IMG/VR virus record: IMGVR_UViG_3300006101_000022
Coordinates: 1 to 44,484 of that record
Source of the DNA: a virus
DNA: 44,484 nt
Direction: 5' to 3' (one strand)
This document shows positions 10,601 through 18,717 of this stretch, piece by piece. Every line of letters begins with the position of its first letter. The first letter of the stretch is position 1. The notes beneath the pieces were generated by a model. That model was not told the DNA's origin and ran no database searches. It worked only from the letters and a program-made list of their open reading frames with translations. The translations under genes were made by a program, and so were the position numbers.

Positions 10601-13600
10601 AAACCTGGGGTGTGTTGATCGGAACCTACGGAGCAACGGCCAACAGAAGCTATTTTGAAATCAATCTCAACCAAGCCTTGTTGCCCAACAACCCTAGCAC
10701 AGTGCAAATCATACAACCAGGAGATATCAGCCAGGCCAATCAAACTGTGCTACTGAGCAATCTCTGGAGCGAAAGCTACAACATTGCCACAACCAATATC
10801 CTACCTACCATATATCCTACCACTCAGCAGACTGCGTTGCCGTCGGCCGGATATGTAAACATCAATGATGCCGATATCACAGTGTACAGTCTAGACGACC
10901 CTTCGTCAATCGCTGCCAACATTGGTATCATTGGCACAGGCACCACTGTCTGGGTAGCACATGACAACAGCTACGACTGGAATATCTATCGTTGTGCTCA
11001 AGTTCCTGGACGTTTGACTCAGATCACAGACAATCTAAATGGTACCAGTATCGCACAATTTAGCTCTATAACCAATCTGAAAATTGGTGACCTGATCATT
11101 GTGAGATATTTCTCCACAGTTGTGGATGGAGTATATCGTGTCTTGGGCATACGCTCGCCCACACAACTGATAATTTCTTACAGTTTTGTCAACAGCAATC
11201 AGACTACCTTGACTGGCACTGGTTTGGCCTGGCATCTACAGACCATGCGTGTCAAACAGGCCAGTGATGTAAGTCAATTGTCGTATGCCACAGATCTAGT
11301 ACCCGGCGCACGTGCCTGGGTGGACAATGACGGGTCAGGCCACTGGCAGGTATTGGAAAAACAATCACCGTTTGCCGGAGTTGAAACTGTATCATCAATC
11401 ATTCCACAATACAATGATCTATTTGGATCTGCGATAGCGCAGTCAAGCAATCATTACAGCCTGTTGGTAGGCAGTCCAAACACAGCTGGTGGAGGCACAG
11501 TTGAAACTTATCGACGTGTTACTACCAGTACCAATGCCGGCACTTATGTAGACAATCTCATACTCACGTTGGCAGCAGCCAATACAGAATCGTTTGGTAG
11601 CAGCCTCAGCTGGGGCAACAGCAACTGGGCTGTTGCTGGAGCTCCAGCCAGCGACGCTGGTCGCGGATATGCCGTTGCTATATATCAAGTGCCCGGCAGC
11701 AACGATTATGAATTGAGCCAATTGCTTACAGCACCCACCTCGACTGCGGCCGTGGCATTTGGAACTGCTGTGGTGATCAGTGCAGATGAACGTTGGATGT
11801 ATATTGGCGCACCTGGTAGAAATCTGGTCTATGCCTACGGACTGATCACAGTTCCAACACAATCTATCTCTTACACTACGGATCTAACAACCACGTCGTT
11901 TGTGTACAACACGGCCATACAGATCAATTCGGCCTATCCTGACCAATTGATTGTGACCTTGAACAATGTTCAATTGACCAATGGCGTTGATTACACTGTT
12001 ACAGCCACATCAATAGTTTTTCCGCAAGCACCGTCGCCTGGTATACAATTACTTGTGACTCGACGCAACAAGGTCATATTGACCGGTACTGGATCAGACA
12101 CCTATAATTTGTCCACCTATCTTTACACAGCTACATCCATCGACAGTTTTTCTATAGCAGTTGACGGAGTATATCAACGTCCTTATATCGACTACACATT
12201 TTCTACCCAGCTGACCTTTTTGACTGTGCCTGCGTCCGGCAGCAACATTGTGATAACTGCCGGCAATTACTGGCAATACATGTCGGCTATGCCGGTTGGT
12301 GGATTATCGTTATCTGCAGACGCTGCATTTGGTTCTGCGGTCACAACCAGCACTGACGGCAGGACCGTGATTGTGGGCAGCAATTCAGATTCTGCTCTAG
12401 ATTCGCAAGGCAATGTTGTGGCCAATGCTGGTTCAACCTATGTGTTTGATCGCAGCGTGGTACGTTATTTGGTCACTGACGTTGCTCAATTGACCTATGC
12501 CATACCGGGTGCTGTTACAGCACCGGTAGCAGTATTATTGAACGGTACGTTTTTATATAACTCTGCACAGTACATCAACGGCCAATTTACTCTATCAGGA
12601 TCCAACATTGTATTGAACAATTCGGTGGTACTCAATATTGGTGACAGTATCGAAATTGAAACCAATCAGTTCCAGTTCATGGAAAAGATAACAGCATCAA
12701 CTCCGGAGTCCGGATCACAGTTTGGATCTGCGGTACAAATTTGTTCAAACGACTGCAGCATCTACGTGGGATCTCCTAAATACACGTCGACATTGATACA
12801 GGACGGCAGCGTGACTCGCCACGTCAATCAGAGTCGATTGTACGGAGCCACAGTGAGCACAGTGGCCAACCCCACACTGACTCCTGGAACAGCTATACGT
12901 GTGAACAATATAGAAATAGCCGTACCCAACAGCCCCAACAATACCGTGGCTGGTCTGGCCAATGCCATATCTCCGTTGCCGTGGTCCAGCACCCAGACGT
13001 ACTATATCAATGATCGTGTGATCTACAACAGTGTGTGTTACATTTCTGCTCAAAGCAGTTTGGCGCAACAGCCATCGTCCAACAGCATGTATTGGACCAG
13101 CTCTTTTGCTGTGCCCAATGTGCAAGCATCGCTCAGCAACAATCTTGAATTTATCAGCGATGGCACCACACAGCTATACGATATCGGGACCGTGTACAGT
13201 GCAGCTGGATCAAATCCGGTAGTGTATGTGAACGGTGTTTTACAAATAGCCAGCCCCGCTGCAGGATATACCTACAGCTATATTCCGGCCACAACCTCCA
13301 GCCCCGGACAGATTGCTTTTGTGACAGCACCTGCAATCTATTTGCCTATAGTGATCGTGACCGGACAACTGGTCTTGAGCGTGATAGATTCGGCCGCAGC
13401 ACCCACCTTCAATCAATTGAGTGTGTTACCGGGCATAGGCTATAACGGGTCGGCATTTGCTCAGTTGGGATTTGAGACCTTTGTGTACACACAGACCTTG
13501 ACCAGTCCTGATCCAGTGGCCTATGGTGCGTTTGGTAGCGCGATTTCCATAAACAGCAACAGCCTCAACGTGGTTGTTGGCGCCCCCAATGGCAATGTGT

Positions 13601-16600
13601 ACGAAGCCATGTCGTTCGATGCAGGAAAAACCATATTTGACGAACACAGCACTCGAGTCAGTAATCCTGTAAGCAACTCCGGAGTGGCTTACACATTTGA
13701 TTATTTGCCCAGTGCCAATACTTCAGTTACCAACCCAGGACAGATGGTATTTGGTCAGCAGATTTATCAGAGTGGTACTCAGAGCGGCGACCAGTTTGGA
13801 ACAGCAGTCAACTATGTTAACGGGCGCCTGATTGTGGGTGCACCAGGGCAGGATCTTGGAGTTAGCAACAATTCCAATTACGGCAGCATATCAATCTATG
13901 ACAATCCGACCAATGCCCCCAGCTGGAAAATTGCTTATTACCAACAGCCTGCAGTCAATATTGAACTCATGAATTCGGTCTACAGCTTTGACAAACTGTT
14001 GAACAGCACACAAACCTATTTTGATTTTATTGACCCTTTGCAGGGCAAGATACTGGGCGTGGCAGCAAGAAACATAGACTATATTGGTGCTGTGGACCCA
14101 GCCAATTACAACACCGGCACCATACACAACAACGGCACTGCCTGGTATTCAGGACATGTGGGAGAAATTTGGTGGGACACTGACACTGTGAGATTTGTCA
14201 ATCCCAACCAGGACGATATAACCTATGCCAGTCGCCAATGGGCACAGATATTTCCTGGAAGCCGAGTGGACATTTATCAGTGGATAGAAAGCTCGGTGCC
14301 TCCGGCCAGTTATACAGGAACAGGTCGTCCGTTGAGCAACACCAGTTACACCACATCATCGGTGTTGACCGCCAATGGTGTGTTGGCCAACTACTATTAC
14401 TACTGGGTACGTGGGATCACATCAATCGATTCGGCCAACGGCAAAGATCTCAGTGCGTCAGCCATTGCCAGCTATATAGCCAATCCAATTGGTAGTGGCA
14501 TACCGTATCTGGCACCACTCACGGCCAACACAGTGGCCTTGTACAATGCTAGCGGGCTGATCAGTGCGCAAGACACCATACTGCATGTGGAATACGAGCG
14601 CCAGACTCCTGGAGCCGGAATCAACATACATACCGAATACGAATTTATTGCCGACGGCAAGGCCTCCAGTTTTGTAAATGATTCCATCTACAACAAATTG
14701 GTAGACAGCTTGTGCGGACAGAATACCTCGGGTGCCCTGGTGCCCGATCCATTGCTGAGCCCGGGCATGCAGTACGGAGTGCGATACAGTCCAAGACAAG
14801 GCATGTTTATCGACAGATATACGGCTTTAAAAAATTATCTAGAACGTGCCAATGCTATCCTGGCTCAGTACCCTATTACTGAAACCAGAAGCTTTGCTTT
14901 GCTCAACAGCAGTGAGCCAACTCCCGGTCAGTTGATTGGCACTGCGTCGGTTGCTTCTATCGCAGGAACAATATTGACTGTGTCAGGCACAGTCACAGGC
15001 ACATTTGCGATCGGTCAGACCTTGACTGGTACAGGTATTCCAGCATCAGTTGTTATAACCGGTTATGTTACCGGAACAGGTGGAGCAGGAACTTATAACA
15101 TCAGCACCGGTCTTTCGATATCTGCACAGGCTATAACAGCCACAGCCGGTTACAATTTTGTTGTGCCCAATATCACAGTGCTGGGCTACCAAAATCTCAA
15201 TCAAGTTCCGACGGGCTATCTATATCTGGTGCTGTCAGACAGCACCGAAGGCGGAAGATGGACTGTTTATGAAGTGATCAGCAACGCCGGTACTGGTGCA
15301 CTGCAACTGAACCGCATACAAAATTTTGATACTCCGCTGTATTGGCACTATATCAACTGGTATCAACCTGGTTACAACAGCACAGTACAGCCAGTGGCCC
15401 AGGTGGCCAACTATGCTGATCTGGCTACCTTGAGTCTGGCCACAGCACCAATCGGCAGCAGCGTACAGGTCAATGCCAACGGTCAAGGCTTGTACGAAAT
15501 TTACTTGCGGTCAGATCTTGGATGGACACGAGTGGGTCTGGAAAACGGCACTATTGCATTTGATGAGGTGTTGTGGAACTACAGTCTGGGTCCATATGGA
15601 TTTGGTGCAGATGTGTTTGATGCGCAGTTTTTTGATCAGGCACCAGTCACAGAAACACGACAAATTATCAACGCCATCAACCTACAACTGTTTGTGGATG
15701 ATCTTTTGATATATCGCAACGAATTGCTCATGCTGATGTTCAAATATGTGTATAGCGAGTTTGGCAGTCCAGACTGGTTGGTCAAGAGCAGTTTTATCAT
15801 CACGGATCATAACCTGCAACCTTTGTTGCCGTATCAGTTGTACGAAAAAGATGATCAAACCTTTGTGGAAGATTACATCAACGAAGTCAAACCGTTCCAT
15901 GTGCAAAATCTGGCCTTTAATCTAATCTACGATGGCCAGGATGTGTACAATGGCCAACTGACCGACTTTGATGTACCGGCCCATTGGGACAGTGCGTTGC
16001 AAGTACCGCAGTTTGTGAGTCCGGTCCTGACTCCGTATACCGCAGCTGGTAGCACGATAGAATCCTTTGCCAGTGATGCGTCGGCCAATGCAGCCATATG
16101 GAGTGAGCCACCTTGGCAACCGTGGTTTACCAATCATGCACTCAGCATTACCGGTGCCAGCATGTCCGCGTCTGGTACCGGATACACAGTGGTTCCGGTC
16201 GTGACCTTCGGCACACCATGGACAGCCAATACCGTATACACCGTCGGGCAACAGATTTACTATGTGAATGGGTCAACCAACAATCTTTATTTGGTCACAG
16301 TTTCTGGAACTTCAGGAGAAACTCCACCGGTGTTTGTGTCGGGGTCTGCGGTCAACGGAACAGCCACCTTGGTCTGGAGTGGCAACGGTGCCATGGGCTA
16401 TGCTACCTTGGGAACAAACGGGACTGTGGCCAGTGTCACTGTGACTGATCCTGGATCGGGTTATACAACCACGGCCACTATCACGTTGACCGGTGGCAAC
16501 GGAACCGGAGCCCGTGCCACTCCAATCATGTCCAATGCCATGGCCAGACAGTTCAGCGTGCGCATGCGGTTTGATCGATATCAATATGCATCTGACATAA

Positions 16601-17886
16601 CAGAATGGCAGGCCGGAATCACGTACCCAGCTGGCGCCCAGGTGCGCTGGTTCAATCGTGTATGGTCAGCCAACTACTCAGTCAACACCGCAACTTTTAA
16701 TGTGGATCAGTGGAGTCTGGTGGATATTACGACGCTGAGCGGAGTCGATCGCACCATGGGTTATTACACGCCTACACCCAACATGCCCGGTCTCAGCTTG
16801 CCGCTCTTGATCAACGGAGTCACATATCCTGGAGTACAAGTGTCTGCACCGGCCTTTGATCAAGATGCAGGATTTGATCTAGGCGGGTACAGTTTCAATC
16901 CATTTGACAATATATTTTACAGTCTTGAAGGCACGCCGACCTATGATCCAAGTATCCTAGATGCGGCCTATTCCAGCTCGTATGTGGATCCATATCTGGG
17001 ATTGAGACCCACTGATATCAACATAGCAGGCGGCGGCTACATTGATCAATACAGCAGCTATGCACCCGAAGAACTGGTTCCGGGCAGCGAATTTGATACC
17101 ATGGATTTCCGTGTGATCACCAATGATGGCAGTCCTGAATTCCGTATTTTTCAAGACATGCGTGGATTCCAGTTGACCTATGCCATAACAGGCCCAACCA
17201 CAACTACTGTGGCACAAGCCGTGGCCACAACCGATGATATCATACACGTGGTCAATGCCGAAGCCTTGTTTGTGCCGGATCTGGCCACCAATCAATGGGG
17301 CGTGATCACTATTGATGCTGAACGCATCATGTATCGCAATATTGATTTGACAGCCAACACAGTAAGTGGTCTTATCAGAGGCACTGCCGGAACGGCTGTT
17401 ACTGCTCATGCTATCGGATCCACAGTGCGTGACATGAGCAGTAACAATTTATACGGTCAACGATACCAAAACTACGTGGTCAGTGACACAGTCACAGCAG
17501 ATGGATCCAGCACAACATTTGTGGCACCCAGCATTGTGCTGAGCACAACTGATATAACCTGGGTCATTGCCAACAGCTACGACACCGGAGTCATAGTAGA
17601 AACTCCAGGAACTTTTAGTTCATCCCCATACGATACTACACCATTTGACGGAGGACAGTTTTATCGTGCCAAACAGGCAGTACCGGCCGGAACCGATATT
17701 ACCGACACAGACTATTGGCAACCGCTTGTCGCTGCTGTAGAAGTATATGTGGGCGGATTGCGTGTATCTCCTGAATTTTACACAGTCACAGCCTCTACTC
17801 CGGTATCGATCACACTGACTGCAACGCCACCTGCTGGACAAGATGTAACCATACTGGTGCGCAGAGGGACCTGGGTTGATTTCTAG
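4654..17886 (+). CDS. Giant virion structural protein in the gp7 position
   Basis: A single uninterrupted 4,410-aa ORF. The N-terminus has the pattern of large T4-like cyanophage/pelagiphage structural proteins: FQTPINRQFLAATLDQL, YTWDPFVDFDKFINYSEYYW, and later NPWCRSNRWFHVDVI (about residue 600) and VIQGHDGSITVAFGDIRDD (about 1220). The C-terminus has GLRPTDINIAGGGYIDQYSS and EELVPGSEFDTMDFR (about 4110-4155). Between them are a cupredoxin-like segment (about 220-300), several beta-domains of the type NGVDYTV...GD.V.I, three or more W..Y..G..V...N..W carbohydrate-binding-like motifs (starting near 1847, 2777 and 3985) and seven FG-GAP-like repeats (2257-3070). It probably works as a baseplate-attached wedge or fibre scaffold; T4 gp7, which occupies this position, is only 1032 aa. 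The start is the ATG in TGATG at the gp6 stop; a TTG directly before it is less likely. Confidence 0.85.
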   Translation: MTIPSAQFSTADLLPEVFQTPINRQFLAATLDQLTQEPAFAKRQGFIGQRIGPGVNANDQYVIEPTATRNQYQLEPGVVQVNPADTAQVVDAITYPGMNDALAVQGAVVANSSSLYTSEYYTWDPFVDFDKFINYSEYYWLPNGPDAVTVNATGIPTYENFTVTRNDGFYTFSGIAGNNPTLTLARNGTYNFLVAQNNQATIQFRVTNNGTTAWVIDYDSNPTLTLTRGNTYTFDLSLSAPLPFYIKTEASYGSINLYNSGVSNNGAVSGLITFTVPQDAPDTLYYCNSTEFNLRGTFDIVDAVAGTGPGFWIQTDPGINGVVASTPNISSRDVYGVVNNGVDLGTVTFNTPATTAQNFYYNLPYIGSLPNQPTGTVDLVTTLLFDQINGIALTDFLATNPAGIDGVTNIVGRTLVFNAVNTTDTDLYVVWLVSETGGIIQLINVLSINNLSQFGVLFGATYASTRWYKNASGLLVQMPLLTATRDLLYYQDGTDPTMFGVIELVDLTGTSVLDVGNILGRKTYTSPNGVTFTNGLKVLFTGTTVPAGYQNNEYYVQGVGTAIQLLPVTDFVTPETYLSGLPLYPDYLTSSRDSLDLNPWCRSNRWFHVDVIQQTGSYNRTNVVLDQTLRAKRPILEFRGGTRLFGFGTQGIAPVDIIDFSQTDALRTVEGSLGFATDGYQLVEGSTIIFAGDQDIAVRRTVYQVTFITPDTVAPLIPEPIINLIPIATVLADQSTVCLAGTTLIGVTYYFDGANWILAQQKNSVNQPIRFDVYDLNGISFADQTTYPSSNFLGSYLTSYAVSNGTNDPYLGFPLTYLNLTNLGDIVFDNNLYADSFVYTTNNTGVTVPLSTGFVRQYQTRAAFDLEIGWQTAVSKSQVRQQFGFTYAGLPLQLDVAVSTSTVVPAVQIFVNSAFLEPYNSDTGTYNYSYTVASATTTITFASGVIAVGDTVELQVLSNQVSATGFYQVPINLENNPLNNNSSTFTLGTARNHYSTIAQNLINLEGPVIGANNTRDLGNLVPYGLQILQQSSPMTLAGFFLRSTEYNIFDSLVFNSREYIKFKNQLLNAVITNDFGTQTVPEILDSAVSLITAGDTSISPFYWSDMLPTGTRLASNSTTVTAITTNRFNTVQTYDFTTSNYLGLLVYLNGALLTRGVDYKTGVGTPTLTILVPLNTGDTVTINEYNPTYGNFVPNTPTKLGLYPKWTPRAYISSDYVQPTPVIQGHDGSITVAFGDIRDDILLEFEKRIYSNLKTDGNPVPLTIDEVLPGFFRTTDYTEAEITQILGEDFLSWAGYNKLDYTAQDYLANNAFTYNYSTAGNRINNQVLEQGAWRGIYRYFYDTITPNLTPWEMLGFTEQPVWWTNCYGLPPYTSGNLVLWGDLEQGLVADPVAPYIKSNFARPGLTQVIPVDGLGNLLPPVSSVVGLYNPNTFRKSWTVGDGGPVEASWWSSSSYPFAVMRLLALTRPAEFFSLFADRDLYRYSATMRQYLYNKRYRLNANELEIYGNGVSKASYIDWIVDYNQQMGVNSTDSLASDLANVDVRLCYRMAAWTDQQSLEISLEKSSPQSQNQSLLIPPESYHLLLYKDQPYSQSTYSSVVIEKVGNGWSVYGYSTYQAYFTILVSAVNGITQTISAGGATVQVPAQYSNQTARIPYGYVFTNRNMVVDFLLSYGQYLQTQGMSFTYIENGYVLDWRQMAQEFLYFSQQGWQTGTLINLNPAASQLSVSTPGAVVDSIVSYGPQNQLLDQNRQTFATRNLVIQRFGDSFVIQPDLSTGQAISYLNLKFTDYENMIVFDNVDIFGDVIYDPTTAERQNRLYLNAFNSTMWDGTLNARGFMLNQDNVLAWDPTQRYTKGDLVRYKNQYWQANGTVQPTAAFDYNSWFLSNWARIQKGLLANLANKADQLANTYNTQTANLNNSNDLLAYNLIGFTPRQYMANLGLDDVSQVNLYQQFIKTKGSLQATDLFTNVSLAKGSGTYKIYETWGVLIGTYGATANRSYFEINLNQALLPNNPSTVQIIQPGDISQANQTVLLSNLWSESYNIATTNILPTIYPTTQQTALPSAGYVNINDADITVYSLDDPSSIAANIGIIGTGTTVWVAHDNSYDWNIYRCAQVPGRLTQITDNLNGTSIAQFSSITNLKIGDLIIVRYFSTVVDGVYRVLGIRSPTQLIISYSFVNSNQTTLTGTGLAWHLQTMRVKQASDVSQLSYATDLVPGARAWVDNDGSGHWQVLEKQSPFAGVETVSSIIPQYNDLFGSAIAQSSNHYSLLVGSPNTAGGGTVETYRRVTTSTNAGTYVDNLILTLAAANTESFGSSLSWGNSNWAVAGAPASDAGRGYAVAIYQVPGSNDYELSQLLTAPTSTAAVAFGTAVVISADERWMYIGAPGRNLVYAYGLITVPTQSISYTTDLTTTSFVYNTAIQINSAYPDQLIVTLNNVQLTNGVDYTVTATSIVFPQAPSPGIQLLVTRRNKVILTGTGSDTYNLSTYLYTATSIDSFSIAVDGVYQRPYIDYTFSTQLTFLTVPASGSNIVITAGNYWQYMSAMPVGGLSLSADAAFGSAVTTSTDGRTVIVGSNSDSALDSQGNVVANAGSTYVFDRSVVRYLVTDVAQLTYAIPGAVTAPVAVLLNGTFLYNSAQYINGQFTLSGSNIVLNNSVVLNIGDSIEIETNQFQFMEKITASTPESGSQFGSAVQICSNDCSIYVGSPKYTSTLIQDGSVTRHVNQSRLYGATVSTVANPTLTPGTAIRVNNIEIAVPNSPNNTVAGLANAISPLPWSSTQTYYINDRVIYNSVCYISAQSSLAQQPSSNSMYWTSSFAVPNVQASLSNNLEFISDGTTQLYDIGTVYSAAGSNPVVYVNGVLQIASPAAGYTYSYIPATTSSPGQIAFVTAPAIYLPIVIVTGQLVLSVIDSAAAPTFNQLSVLPGIGYNGSAFAQLGFETFVYTQTLTSPDPVAYGAFGSAISINSNSLNVVVGAPNGNVYEAMSFDAGKTIFDEHSTRVSNPVSNSGVAYTFDYLPSANTSVTNPGQMVFGQQIYQSGTQSGDQFGTAVNYVNGRLIVGAPGQDLGVSNNSNYGSISIYDNPTNAPSWKIAYYQQPAVNIELMNSVYSFDKLLNSTQTYFDFIDPLQGKILGVAARNIDYIGAVDPANYNTGTIHNNGTAWYSGHVGEIWWDTDTVRFVNPNQDDITYASRQWAQIFPGSRVDIYQWIESSVPPASYTGTGRPLSNTSYTTSSVLTANGVLANYYYYWVRGITSIDSANGKDLSASAIASYIANPIGSGIPYLAPLTANTVALYNASGLISAQDTILHVEYERQTPGAGINIHTEYEFIADGKASSFVNDSIYNKLVDSLCGQNTSGALVPDPLLSPGMQYGVRYSPRQGMFIDRYTALKNYLERANAILAQYPITETRSFALLNSSEPTPGQLIGTASVASIAGTILTVSGTVTGTFAIGQTLTGTGIPASVVITGYVTGTGGAGTYNISTGLSISAQAITATAGYNFVVPNITVLGYQNLNQVPTGYLYLVLSDSTEGGRWTVYEVISNAGTGALQLNRIQNFDTPLYWHYINWYQPGYNSTVQPVAQVANYADLATLSLATAPIGSSVQVNANGQGLYEIYLRSDLGWTRVGLENGTIAFDEVLWNYSLGPYGFGADVFDAQFFDQAPVTETRQIINAINLQLFVDDLLIYRNELLMLMFKYVYSEFGSPDWLVKSSFIITDHNLQPLLPYQLYEKDDQTFVEDYINEVKPFHVQNLAFNLIYDGQDVYNGQLTDFDVPAHWDSALQVPQFVSPVLTPYTAAGSTIESFASDASANAAIWSEPPWQPWFTNHALSITGASMSASGTGYTVVPVVTFGTPWTANTVYTVGQQIYYVNGSTNNLYLVTVSGTSGETPPVFVSGSAVNGTATLVWSGNGAMGYATLGTNGTVASVTVTDPGSGYTTTATITLTGGNGTGARATPIMSNAMARQFSVRMRFDRYQYASDITEWQAGITYPAGAQVRWFNRVWSANYSVNTATFNVDQWSLVDITTLSGVDRTMGYYTPTPNMPGLSLPLLINGVTYPGVQVSAPAFDQDAGFDLGGYSFNPFDNIFYSLEGTPTYDPSILDAAYSSSYVDPYLGLRPTDINIAGGGYIDQYSSYAPEELVPGSEFDTMDFRVITNDGSPEFRIFQDMRGFQLTYAITGPTTTTVAQAVATTDDIIHVVNAEALFVPDLATNQWGVITIDAERIMYRNIDLTANTVSGLIRGTAGTAVTAHAIGSTVRDMSSNNLYGQRYQNYVVSDTVTADGSSTTFVAPSIVLSTTDITWVIANSYDTGVIVETPGTFSSSPYDTTPFDGGQFYRAKQAVPAGTDITDTDYWQPLVAAVEVYVGGLRVSPEFYTVTASTPVSITLTATPPAGQDVTILVRRGTWVDF
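11422..13870 (+). repeat. Seven FG-GAP-like repeats within the giant structural protein
   Basis: Seven copies of an FG(S/T)(A/S)...(V/I/A)G(A/S)(P/N) motif begin at 11422, 11593, 11758, 12328, 12721, 13531 and 13795 (residues 2257, 2314, 2369, 2559, 2690, 2960 and 3048). Examples are FGSSLSWGNSNWAVAGAP and FGTAVNYVNGRLIVGAP. Seven is the blade number of integrin-alpha-type beta-propellers. The long gaps between copies 3-4, 4-5 and 5-6 hold inserted beta-domains. The Ca-binding DxDxDG loop of classical FG-GAP repeats is mostly absent. Propeller folding is an inference. Confidence 0.7.
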
Positions 17887-17930
17887 ATCTAAAACTTAAT
17901 CTACATGTAAAAACTCAAGGTAAATAAATC

Positions 17931-18077
17931 ATGACGGATAAAAAACCCACAACAAATAACAACGCCACACAGCCAAACCCTCGTCGTCCTGATGAATTGG
18001 GCAGTGTGTGGTTACAGGCGCATCTGCGTATCACGGATCCCAAAACTGGTCAAGTCATAGTGGAGAAATCAGCATGA
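17931..18077 (+). CDS. Small virion-module protein, 48 aa
   Basis: The ATG at 17931 opens a 48-codon frame ending in TGA at 18075-18077, overlapping the next gene's ATG by 4 nt (ATGA). The first half is polar and Asn/Pro-rich; the second half reads LRITDPKTGQVIVEKSA. That segment aligns with VRIHDPHTGEVLVDKRNA near the start of the next protein, so the small gene looks like a free-standing copy of its neighbour's N-terminal motif. Small genes of this pattern before the 200-aa neighbour are, from memory, common in T4-like marine phages. An AAGG lies 11 nt upstream of the start. Function is unknown; a structural or assembly partner of the next product is likely from the tight coupling. Confidence 0.75.
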   Translation: MTDKKPTTNNNATQPNPRRPDELGSVWLQAHLRITDPKTGQVIVEKSA

Positions 18078-18682
18078 TTATCACTCCCGGACTAGCACAG
18101 GTACAGGGGTTTGTGCGTATACACGATCCACATACCGGAGAAGTATTGGTAGACAAACGCAATGCTATCAATTATGAAAATATCAGTACTTGTATGGCCA
18201 ACACCCTCAGCAACGGTCCAAATGGATTCATTTATGAAATGGCATTTGGTAATGGCGGTAGCGCAGTTGATCTGACCGGTGTGATCACTTATCTTCCACC
18301 CAACACCACTGGTGTCAATGCCAGCCTGTACAATCAAACCTATGCCAAGGTAGTAGATCAGTACAGTGCAACCAATCTGGATCCAGCCAACAACAAAATG
18401 ACTGTGGTACACACATCAGGGCAGGTTTACACTGATATCATAGTGACCTGTTTGCTGGATTACGGTGAGCCAGCCGGACAGCAGGCCTTTGACAACAGTA
18501 CCAATTTCAATGGCGAATATGTGTTTGACGAACTGGGGTTGAAATGTTGGAACGGTAGCAGCACTGATCTGCTGTTGATCACGCATGTTATTTTCCATCC
18601 TGTGCAGAAAAGTCTCAACCGCCAGATACAGATCGATTATACCCTGCGTATCCAGACCTTGACTAATCTCAGTGCGGTATAA
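18074..18682 (+). CDS. Conserved T4-like virion structural protein
   Basis: A 202-aa protein starting at the ATG that overlaps the previous stop (ATGA); a start 66 bp upstream would bury the preceding small gene. The sequence shows a pattern I recall from structural proteins of T4-like cyanophages and pelagiphages: VQGFVRIHDPHTGEVLVDKR (about residues 10-29), then YEMAFGNGG, SLYNQTYAKVVDQ, YVFDELGLKCW and HVIFHPVQKSLNRQIQIDY near the C-terminus. It has no enzymatic motif and no membrane segment. Its exact place in the particle is not known to me; the location between the giant wedge/fibre protein and tail-fibre-like proteins suggests a baseplate or fibre attachment component. The late promoter of the next gene overlaps its stop codon. 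Confidence 0.8.
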   Translation: MIITPGLAQVQGFVRIHDPHTGEVLVDKRNAINYENISTCMANTLSNGPNGFIYEMAFGNGGSAVDLTGVITYLPPNTTGVNASLYNQTYAKVVDQYSATNLDPANNKMTVVHTSGQVYTDIIVTCLLDYGEPAGQQAFDNSTNFNGEYVFDELGLKCWNGSSTDLLLITHVIFHPVQKSLNRQIQIDYTLRIQTLTNLSAV

Positions 18683-18685
18683 ATA
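18678..18685 (+). promoter_or_regulatory. T4-type late promoter (TATAAATA)
   Basis: A perfect match to the T4 late consensus octamer, with no obvious -35 element. It overlaps the TAA stop of the upstream gene (18680-18682) and lies 32 bp before the ATG at 18718, leaving room for a short leader containing GATAGGAA (18701-18708), which can serve as a ribosome-binding site. This indicates late transcription by a gp55-like sigma and gp33/gp45-type co-activators, none of which are in the window. Confidence 0.75.
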
Positions 18686-18717
18686 CAGTGCAAAATAAAA
18701 GATAGGAATAACGCATA

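Noticed and set aside
16113-16448. Overlapping alternative-frame ORFs near the GYT-repeat part of the giant gene
   Set aside because: Low-complexity repeats keep other frames open by chance; the products are Cys/Arg/Trp-rich without sense.
17915-17926. AGGTAAATAAAT before the 48-aa gene as a late promoter
   Set aside because: Two mismatches to TATAAATA and only a few bases from the ATG, so too weak to call.
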